From UBA1724 sp963632245 (lineage in GTDB: Bacteria > Verrucomicrobiota > Lentisphaeria > Oligosphaerales > Oligosphaeraceae): a DNA stretch of 7,864 nt. The stretch covers positions 1-7,864 of the forward strand of contig CAVGTF010000108.1 in assembly GCA_963632245.1 (NCBI GenBank). Direction: 5' to 3'. Shown piece after piece: positions 1 through 4,400 of this stretch (its first letter is position 1; each line of letters begins with the position of its first letter). The translations under genes and the position numbers were made by a program. The notes under the pieces are model-generated. The model was not told where the DNA came from. It worked only from the letters and a program-made list of their open reading frames with translations, and searched no databases.

Positions 1-157
1 GGAGTTTGGGGTGGAAAAACAGGACGAAACCTGTAAACTTTGCGCAATGGCGCTTAATATATCATCTGAAAACCGGTTTTCATCCCCACCACACGCTCTC
101 ACGGATTTTATATAGGTAGCAGGGGGAAGGGAGTAGGGAGTAGGTTTATAAGGAGCC
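1..157. other. intergenic DNA at the left edge, no gene recognised
   Basis: No open frame with a plausible start, RBS and protein-like composition is visible here. The stretch holds a perfect 16-nt palindrome, TGAAAACCGGTTTTCA at 67-82, and a tandem GGGAGTA heptamer at 129-142. It could be the upstream or downstream flank of a gene outside the window. Confidence 0.5.
67..82. repeat. 16-nt perfect palindrome
   Basis: TGAAAACCGGTTTTCA reads the same on both strands with no spacer. It is AT-rich at the ends with a CCGG centre, a shape compatible with a dimeric regulator site. No gene start is visible next to it, so any role is unknown. Confidence 0.45.
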
Positions 158-239
158 GCAGGCGCTCTTCCGCCTACCGGCGGTACGGGTGGCGTTCTCT
201 GGGCCGCTCCGCAGCGCGTGCTCACCCCCGGCGCGTGCC
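158..239. repeat. 82-nt GC-rich intergenic repeat, copy A
   Basis: This 82-nt block aligns without gaps to 357-438, with six differences (about 93% identity). It contains a small hairpin, CCGCC-TACC-GGCGG, at 170-183. The open frames crossing the copies are compositionally odd (rich in Arg, Pro and Ala) and are explained by the repeat rather than by a gene. It is probably a dispersed intergenic repeat family of this genome. Confidence 0.75.
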
Positions 240-267
240 TTCCTAGCGCAAGTTTTGCAGGAAGATC

Positions 268-304
268 TCCAAAGGACGGAGGGGCTGCGCCCCCCGTACC
301 CCCC
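268..304 (-). repeat. REP-like G/C-run element, copy 1 (inverted)
   Basis: Read on the minus strand, this is a G6 run, TAC, G6, a short GCGCAGCCCC hairpin side, then TCCGTCCTTTGGA. The same order (G-run, short spacer, G-run, C-run, GTCCTTTGG) occurs on the + strand at 456-491 and 2110-2146. The central G-run/C-run can fold into a short hairpin. The repeated architecture in both orientations suggests a dispersed REP-like extragenic element. Confidence 0.65.
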
Positions 305-307
305 TGC

Positions 308-343
308 CTAGTTAGTAGCTAGCCGCCAGTGGCTAGTGGCTAG
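308..343. repeat. CTAG-rich short repeats
   Basis: Four CTAG tetramers occur within 36 nt (308, 319, 333, 340), with a direct repeat of GGCTAGT. The 11-mer TGGCTAGTGGC at 330-340 recurs as an exact reverse complement at 634-644. CTAG is usually rare in bacterial genomes, so this clustering is notable, but no function can be read from it. Confidence 0.5.
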
Positions 344-356
344 TTTTTGCGGTGCA

Positions 357-438
357 GCAGGCGCCCTTCCGCCTACTGGCGGTGCGGGTGGCGTTCTCTG
401 GGCCGCTCCGCGGCGCGTGCTCACCCCCAGCGCGTGCT
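357..438. repeat. 82-nt GC-rich intergenic repeat, copy B
   Basis: Second full copy of the block at 158-239, same orientation, starting 199 nt downstream, with six substitutions. It keeps the small hairpin (CCGCC at 369-373, GGCGG at 378-382, loop TACT). Substitutions are spread through the copy and do not preserve any reading frame. Confidence 0.75.
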
Positions 439-455
439 ATGGGATTTGTATTTTT

Positions 456-491
456 GGGGGGGCAGGGGGCTTGCCCCCAGTCCTTTGGATA
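456..491 (+). repeat. REP-like G/C-run element, copy 2
   Basis: G7, CA, GGGGGC-TT-GCCCCC (465-478, a 6-bp inverted repeat), then AGTCCTTTGGATA. It is nearly identical to the copy at 2110-2146 in the same orientation. The two copies therefore form direct repeats on either side of the ATPase gene, with the inverted copy 1 further upstream. Confidence 0.7.
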
Positions 492-515
492 CCCGCCCTA
501 TCCTAAACATCTGCC

Positions 516-547
516 GCAGGCGCCCTTCCGCCTACCGGCGGTACCGG
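516..547. repeat. 82-nt repeat, partial copy C
   Basis: The first 29 nt or so of the block (gcaggcgcccttccgcc onward) are repeated here, including the CCGCC-TACC-GGCGG hairpin at 528-541. The similarity then stops and a different sequence follows. A further GC hairpin lies immediately downstream (CGCGCC 548-553 with GGCGCG 560-565), followed by TTTT. That could be a weak terminator or the end of the repeat unit. Confidence 0.6.
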
Positions 548-711
548 CGCGCCAATTCGGGCGCGTTTTGCGCAATCGCCGGGCTTTCCTGCGATGGCTT
601 TCGCCTGCGAAACCCTGGCCTAACTTCCTCCTTGCCACTAGCCAAGCCCCGGCCTAGCTGAGCGTAGCGAAACGAAGACGGGCGCACTCCCTCCTCCTTC
701 CTCCTTTTTTC

Positions 712-741
712 AAAACTGTTTGCTTGGCCAAACAGTTTTTT
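712..741 (+). terminator. terminator-like hairpin with T6 tail
   Basis: AAAACTGTTTG (712-722) and CAAACAGTTTT (729-739) are perfect 11-nt inverted repeats around the loop CTTGGC, and the right arm runs into six T residues (736-741). Stem plus U-tract is the shape of an intrinsic terminator on the + strand. No + strand gene is recognised upstream, so it may insulate the ATPase gene from read-through, or be an operator. The centre also contains the palindrome TTGGCCAA (724-731). Confidence 0.5.
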
Positions 742-769
742 GAATCTCTTCTGAGGTAATCCCTAGGTA
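740..769 (+). promoter_or_regulatory. possible sigma70-type promoter for the ATPase gene
   Basis: TTGAAT (740-745) and TAGGTA (764-769) are 18 nt apart and would place transcription initiation near 776-780, just before the palindrome at 799-831. The -10 box is poor; TAAAAT at 768-773 is a better hexamer but its spacing to the same -35 is too long. This is a weak prediction. Confidence 0.25.
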
Positions 770-798
770 AAATTAGCGTTTTTGCGACGCTCCATCCT

Positions 799-831
799 TT
801 GCAAATCCAACATTCAATGTTAGATTTGCAA
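799..831. promoter_or_regulatory. 33-nt near-perfect palindrome upstream of the ATPase start
   Basis: TTGCAAATCCAACATT (799-814), one spacer base, then AATGTTAGATTTGCAA (816-831): 16-nt arms with a single mismatch. After one further mismatch the symmetry extends by CC (796-797) and GG (833-834). It lies about 40 nt before the ATG of the ATPase and before its SD. It could be a binding site for a dimeric repressor, possibly an autoregulatory site, or a leader hairpin in the mRNA. Its length and AT-rich arms without a T-tract argue against a simple terminator. Confidence 0.6.
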
Positions 832-862
832 TGGTTTTATGGAATGTATCGAAGCATTTTCC

Positions 863-868
863 AGGAGG
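863..868 (+). promoter_or_regulatory. Shine-Dalgarno AGGAGG deciding the ATPase start
   Basis: A perfect AGGAGG ends 5 nt before the ATG at 874. It selects MIPRQM as the start over the in-frame TTG at 799, which falls inside the palindrome and has no SD. Confidence 0.85.
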
Positions 869-873
869 CAGAA

Positions 874-2064
874 ATGATTCCGCGTCAGATGAGTGCACAG
901 ATTTTGGAGGCATCGCGGGAGTTTCCGGTGGTCGCGGTGACTGGTCCGCGTCAATCCGGCAAGACGACGCTCTGCCGGGAGCTTTTTCCGAAGCACGCCT
1001 ATGTGAATCTAGAGAAGCCGGATGTGCGCCAATTCGCCTTGGAGGATCCCAATGGCTTTCTGGGGCAATTCTCGGGGCGGCCGGTCATTTTGGACGAAGC
1101 GCAGCGTGCGCCGGAGCTCTTCAGCTACATCATGCCGTTGGTGGACGAGCGTCAGACCATGGGGGAGTTCGTGCTTTCCGGCTCCCAGAACTTCCATCTT
1201 CAAGCGGCCATTAGTCAATCCCTGGCGGGGCGTTGCGCCACCCTGAAGCTCCTCCCCCTCTCCCACCGGGAATTATGCGGCCTTCCCAACCATGATATCT
1301 TCCACATCGATCAGGAAGTCGACACCCCGTCTGGTTCCCCCGAGAATCCCTTCGAGCATATCCACCGGGGAAGCTATCCTCCTCTCTACGCCCGACACAT
1401 CCGCCCCAGCACCTGGTATTCCCAATACACCCAAAGCTACCTGGAGCGGGATGTACGCACACTGGTCAATGTGGGCGACCTAGAGACCTTCGGACGCTTT
1501 CTGCGTCTGGCCGCCGGACGAAGCGGTCAAATCCTCAACTATGACTCCCTGGCCACCGATGCCGGCATCTCCCCCGTCACCGCAAAGCGTTGGCTCTCCC
1601 TCCTGGCTGCCAGCTATGTCGTCTTCCTCCTAAAGCCCCACTCCCGAAATTTCAACAAGCGCCTCGTCAAGACGCCGAAGCTCTATTTCTACGACACGGG
1701 ACTCCTCTGCTCCCTGCTCAATATCCGCACCTGGGAAGACCTCGCAATCCACAGCCTCCGGGGCGCCATCTTCGAGACCTACATCGTCTCGGAACTCATG
1801 AAAGCATGCTACAACCAAGGGGTGGCCCCCCCACTCTACTACTGGCGTGACTCCCAGGGACACGAAGTCGATCTCCTTATTGAAGACGGCGAACGGCTCC
1901 TCCCCATGGAAATCAAATCCGCCCAGACCATCTCCTCCACTATGTTCGAAGGACTCCACTACTGGAACCTCCAAGCAAACCAAACCGGCGGAATCCTCAT
2001 CTATGGCGGAGACGACTGCTGCTCCCGAAACAACATCCAAATCCGCAGCTGGAAGGGAATCTAA
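874..2064 (+). CDS. AAA+ ATPase with C-terminal DUF4143 domain
   Basis: The 396-aa product has the usual length and order of the AAA_14/DUF4143 family. Residues 24-31 (GPRQSGKT) are the Walker A motif, 71-77 (VILDEAQ) Walker B, 101-106 (LSGSQN) a sensor-1-like segment, and SLAGR at 116-120 offers a conserved arginine. Residues 223-255 (LATDAGIS...AKRWLSLL) form a winged-helix-like segment, followed by KTPKLYFYDTGL (266-277). The C-terminus has GHEVDLL (329-335) and MEIKSA (345-350), matching the E/D...ExK pattern of the degenerate PD-(D/E)XK fold assigned to DUF4143. The protein should be cytosolic and ATP-binding; the family's cellular role is unknown, and such genes are often multicopy in gut anaerobes. 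It stands alone between repeats and a terminator, with no partner gene in sight. The family call is firm; nuclease activity is not claimed. Confidence 0.92.
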   Translation: MIPRQMSAQILEASREFPVVAVTGPRQSGKTTLCRELFPKHAYVNLEKPDVRQFALEDPNGFLGQFSGRPVILDEAQRAPELFSYIMPLVDERQTMGEFVLSGSQNFHLQAAISQSLAGRCATLKLLPLSHRELCGLPNHDIFHIDQEVDTPSGSPENPFEHIHRGSYPPLYARHIRPSTWYSQYTQSYLERDVRTLVNVGDLETFGRFLRLAAGRSGQILNYDSLATDAGISPVTAKRWLSLLAASYVVFLLKPHSRNFNKRLVKTPKLYFYDTGLLCSLLNIRTWEDLAIHSLRGAIFETYIVSELMKACYNQGVAPPLYYWRDSQGHEVDLLIEDGERLLPMEIKSAQTISSTMFEGLHYWNLQANQTGGILIYGGDDCCSRNNIQIRSWKGI

Positions 2065-2084
2065 AAAACACGATCTCCCCCCCC

Positions 2085-2146
2085 CTTTGGATAATCCCCA
2101 CAGCCCATTGGGGGGTGCGGGGGGCTTGCCCCCAGTCCTTTGGATA
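2085..2146 (+). repeat. REP-like G/C-run element, copy 3, with flanking CTTTGGATA direct repeats
   Basis: The core at 2110-2146 (G6, TGC, G6, CTTG, C5, AGTCCTTTGGATA) matches 456-491 almost base for base. An additional CTTTGGATA at 2085-2093 repeats the element's own end (2138-2146), and CCCCA (2096-2100) can pair with TGGGG (2109-2113). The unit here may therefore be a head-to-tail remnant of two elements. It starts 20 nt after the ATPase stop codon. Confidence 0.65.
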
Positions 2147-2173
2147 TTTCGACCCGGCTTCTACTCCCCCCCC

Positions 2174-2229
2174 ACGCAAAAAGGGCCCCCGTGTGCGATG
2201 AAATCGCGCGCGGGGGCCCTTTGCGTTTT
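2174..2229. terminator. strong bidirectional intrinsic terminator
   Basis: A 19-bp stem (2180-2198 with 2204-2222, two G-T positions, loop TGAAA) has a GGGCCCCCG core. It is extended by ACGC/GCGT beyond a two-A bulge. On the + strand the stem is followed by TTTT (2226-2229); on the minus strand the five A residues at 2178-2182 give a T5 tract. It sits between the convergent ATPase gene (stop at 2064) and the last pseudopilin gene (stop at 2244), so it can end both transcripts. On the minus strand the two G-T pairs become A-C mismatches, so the hairpin is somewhat better paired in + strand RNA. Confidence 0.85.
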
Positions 2230-2243
2230 GGAATGCTAGAGGG

Positions 2244-2978
2244 TTACTCGATAACCCAGCAGGAGCCGCCGTTGTCATCAACGAACTGATCCTCGATCTC
2301 CTCGTCATTGAGGGTCTCCACGTGGCCATCCACGTAGAGGTAGTTGGCCGCGTTGCCGTGGGCGTTGATGTTAACCACTGCATTGCTTCCCTCCGTGAAA
2401 GACTTAAAATCGGTATCTTCCACTTTGGTTTGATATGCAACGCCACCATAGATGCCGGGGTAATCGGACTGCTTCAGGCCGCCTTCGGCGAGGCTCATGG
2501 TGCGGGAGGGCGCCTTGATGTTGCTGACGGGCTTCCACTTCTTCACGGCCTCGGTGTATTTCTCAGTGTTGTTGCTGCTCCAGTGCACACCGTACTTGGC
2601 ACCGCCGGGAGCGCCATTGACCAGGTAGCTGAAGTGGAGCTCCTCGTCGTCGCTCTTGGAGACCTTCCACTTCACCTCCACATCCTCATTAGCATCCACG
2701 GGGCAAAGGAAGATCTTGTCGCTCTCACCGAGGTAGTCCCAGAGTGCGTAGACGTAATTGTATTTCTCGTCGGTCTTTTCGGAGGGTACGGTCTTGTTCT
2801 TGTTATCGGTGGAGAACATGAGCTCGGCCTTTCCCAGCTGCGCCAGGTTGTTGGAGCAAGCGGTCTTCTGGGCGGTGGCGCGGGCGCGTCCCACAGCGGG
2901 GAGGAGGAGTCCCGCGAGGATGGCGATGATGGCGATCACCGTCAGCAGCTCGATGAGGGTAAAGGAGTTCTTTTTCAT
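2244..2978 (-). CDS. type II secretion/type IV pseudopilin, H-X9-DG family
   Basis: This 244-aa prepilin-like protein begins MKKNS|FTLIELLTVIAIIAIL. It has a basic leader, Phe6 as mature +1, Glu10 as +5, then a hydrophobic helix to about residue 29. The CSNNLAQLGKA segment (41-51) and FLCPVD (90-95) are typical of the verrucomicrobial/planctomycetal family. The C-terminus has H207, nine residues, then D217-G218 (NAHGNAANYLYVDGHV), the H-X9-DG signature named for prepilin-type processing-associated proteins. Expected location is the inner membrane before assembly, then a pseudopilus. It is the last gene of the minus-strand cluster, 72 nt after the preceding pseudopilin, and is followed by the terminator. 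The residue before the predicted cleavage site is Ser, not Gly. A weak SD (AAGGA) lies 9 nt before the ATG. Confidence 0.9.
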   Translation of the reverse strand: MKKNSFTLIELLTVIAIIAILAGLLLPAVGRARATAQKTACSNNLAQLGKAELMFSTDNKNKTVPSEKTDEKYNYVYALWDYLGESDKIFLCPVDANEDVEVKWKVSKSDDEELHFSYLVNGAPGGAKYGVHWSSNNTEKYTEAVKKWKPVSNIKAPSRTMSLAEGGLKQSDYPGIYGGVAYQTKVEDTDFKSFTEGSNAVVNINAHGNAANYLYVDGHVETLNDEEIEDQFVDDNGGSCWVIE

Positions 2979-3050
2979 GGCAATGGTTCCTTATGTTATG
3001 ATTCGTTAGACGATGAGTGCGTGTAAAGGCGTAGGGAAAGGGGGATTCCG

Positions 3051-3677
3051 TTAGTGGGTCTCGGGCTGCCACACTTCCGCGTCCTTGTCCCACAGGACAG
3101 GCAGGGAGTAGAGGTTGTCGGACACTTCATCCTTGTCACCATCGGGGCCTTCGGACCAGATGATGATGGACTGGTAGATGGTATTGCCGTCGCCCAGGCC
3201 GGGGATCTTGTCGCCGCCGGTCAGGTCGATCTTGCCGTCGTAATTGCCGTCCAGGACGATGTGGTATTTGTAGCCCCAGGGATCTAGGTAGGCGCCCTCG
3301 GTGTTCTCTTGGACATCCAGGAACTTGATCTTCCGGGGATTCAGCTTCTTGCCGGAGAGCTCCAGATTCTCTCCCTGGAGGACCTTGATGAGCTTCGTGT
3401 AGGTATCGGACTCTTGGGCAGTCTCGTTATCCTCGTTCTTGGCACGGGGCACCTCGCCGTCGTTATTCGCGCCGAGGAGCTGTTTCACGGGGATGACGCC
3501 GTAGGTGGTCTCGTAGTTCTTCAAGGCCTCCAGCAGGGTGGTCATCTCAGACTGCGCCTTGGTGCGCTCCGCCTTCTTGATGGCGGAGATGCTGGTCGGA
3601 ATGGCGAGGGCCGCCAGAATGACGATAATGCCGATTGCCATCAGCAGTTCCGTCAGGGTGAAGTGTTTTCTATTCAT
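3051..3677 (-). CDS. GspG-like pseudopilin (second of two)
   Basis: The 208-aa product starts MNRKH|FTLTELLMAIGIIVILAAL. The start at 3677 is chosen because it leaves a normal five-residue basic leader; the longer frame from 3800 would add 41 implausible residues. Glu10 is +5 of the mature protein. After the helix comes a region rich in Lys and Glu (34-125), then LDPWGYKYHI (131-140), NYDGKIDLTGGDKIPG (145-160) and IWSEGPDGDKDE (173-184). These match the GspG-type DPWG...GPDG calcium-loop region, with an extra acidic NYDGKID segment. The C-terminal part after GPDG is longer than usual. It lies 126 nt after the first GspG-like gene. His is at -1, and no purine-rich SD is visible; the leader contains CCTCC instead. 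It is probably a structural pseudopilus subunit; which role (major or minor) cannot be told. Confidence 0.88.
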   Translation of the reverse strand: MNRKHFTLTELLMAIGIIVILAALAIPTSISAIKKAERTKAQSEMTTLLEALKNYETTYGVIPVKQLLGANNDGEVPRAKNEDNETAQESDTYTKLIKVLQGENLELSGKKLNPRKIKFLDVQENTEGAYLDPWGYKYHIVLDGNYDGKIDLTGGDKIPGLGDGNTIYQSIIIWSEGPDGDKDEVSDNLYSLPVLWDKDAEVWQPETH

Positions 3678-3736
3678 GGTGGTATGGAGGAGAGATATGG
3701 ATGGTTGGATCGTATGCTGTTCTATGGAATGAGGAC

Positions 3737-3763
3737 TCGCCGCTCGAGAGCCCCCCGCGGCGA
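3737..3763 (-). other. hairpin in the gap between the two GspG-like genes
   Basis: TCGCCGC (3737-3743) and GCGGCGA (3757-3763) are perfect 7-nt inverted repeats around a 13-nt loop. There is no T-tract after it on the minus strand, so it is not a standard terminator. It could be an mRNA stabiliser or processing site that tunes the ratio of the two pseudopilins. Confidence 0.4.
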
Positions 3764-3803
3764 ATAGGGGAAGAGTGTTTCTAGGCGCTTGGCCTGACAT
3801 GAC

Positions 3804-4295
3804 TTAGGGCGCCACGCTCCAGTTGGTGACGTCGTCTGCCTGCTCGTCGTCAGTGGAGGACTTTCCGTCGGGGCCGTAGGACCACAGATCGAAGCCCTTG
3901 CTGTTATGGGAACCCGCGCACTTGTAGCGGAAGGCATTATCCCAAGCATCATCAAAGGTGGTCTCGGTCTTTTCCAGATTCTCCAGCTGGATGTAGTCCT
4001 TCTTGTTCTGCTTGTCGTAGAACTTGTATACTGCGTCACCGAGCTTCAATTGAAGATGTCCGTCGTCGTCCCGCAGAAACTTAACCTCCTGGGGTTCTGG
4101 GCAGGGGGGAAAGAAGCCCCGATCCGAGCGGAATTGCTCCAAGCCCTTCGTCAGCGTCTGAAGTGCCATCTGGGTCCTGGCGTCATCGGAGCGGCGGCTG
4201 GCGTAGCCCATCCCGCCAATGACCATTCCGGCCAGAATGACGATGATGGCGATGACCACCAGGAGCTCCGTGAGTGTGAATGCGTGCTTCTTCAT
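3804..4295 (-). CDS. GspG-like pseudopilin (first of two)
   Basis: The 163-aa product starts MKKHA|FTLTELLVVIAIIVILAGM. Phe6 is mature +1 and Glu10 is +5. The body has the long-helix/short-C-domain layout of GspG: FRSDRGFFPPCPE (55-67), FDDAWDNAFRYK (114-125), and FDLWSYGPDGK (135-145) followed by an aspartate-rich loop and ADDVTNW (153-159). In GspG this YDLYSxGxDG...ADDITxW region binds calcium and stabilises the major pseudopilin, so the same is expected here. The length is near the usual 140-165 aa. The start at 4295 is preferred over an in-frame ATG at 4355 because it gives a normal short leader. Ala is at -1 instead of Gly. It follows the large gene by 105 nt. No SD is visible; the leader is pyrimidine-rich. 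Confidence 0.9.
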   Translation of the reverse strand: MKKHAFTLTELLVVIAIIVILAGMVIGGMGYASRRSDDARTQMALQTLTKGLEQFRSDRGFFPPCPEPQEVKFLRDDDGHLQLKLGDAVYKFYDKQNKKDYIQLENLEKTETTFDDAWDNAFRYKCAGSHNSKGFDLWSYGPDGKSSTDDEQADDVTNWSVAP

Positions 4296-4326
4296 GGGGA
4301 GAGAGGAAAGGAGGAAAGGGATTCGG

Positions 4327-4380
4327 TTCTCCACGCCCGACGCCAGAGGAAGCAATCCCCCGGCGCGGAGGGGTGGAGAA
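4327..4380 (-). other. inverted repeat between the large gene and the first pseudopilin
   Basis: TTCTCCAC (4327-4334) and GTGGAGAA (4373-4380) are perfect 8-nt inverted repeats. Inside them CGCC (4341-4344) can pair with GGCG (4362-4365). The T-rich run on the + strand at 4394-4402 becomes an A-run on the transcribed strand, so this is not an intrinsic terminator. A structured intercistronic element is possible, for example to protect or separate the message of the abundant pseudopilins from that of the long upstream gene. Confidence 0.4.
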
Positions 4381-4400
4381 TGAGTGGTTAAGTATTTTTT

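Noticed and set aside
320..350. Nuclease activity of the DUF4143 C-terminal domain
   Set aside because: These are ATPase residues. GHEVDLL and MEIKSA fit a PD-(D/E)XK-like fold, but catalytic competence cannot be shown from sequence alone, so no enzyme activity was assigned.
347..661. Open frames of about 100 codons on the + strand
   Set aside because: They cross the 82-nt repeat and the REP-like element, have Arg/Pro/Ala-rich non-protein-like composition, overlap each other in two frames and lack an SD.
121..710. CRISPR array or insertion sequence
   Set aside because: Repeat copies are imperfect, irregularly spaced and too few, and no transposase or cas gene is visible.
799..873. N-terminal extension of the ATPase from an in-frame TTG
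   Set aside because: The TTG lies inside the 33-nt palindrome, has no SD, and the family start corresponds to MIPRQM at 874, which has a perfect AGGAGG.
1630..2040. 136-codon minus-strand frame within the ATPase gene
   Set aside because: It is a shadow of the ATPase coding strand, with no SD and no recognisable domain.
2322..3026. 234-codon + strand frame
   Set aside because: It is antisense to the H-X9-DG pseudopilin gene, whose prepilin leader and C-terminal signature are unmistakable.
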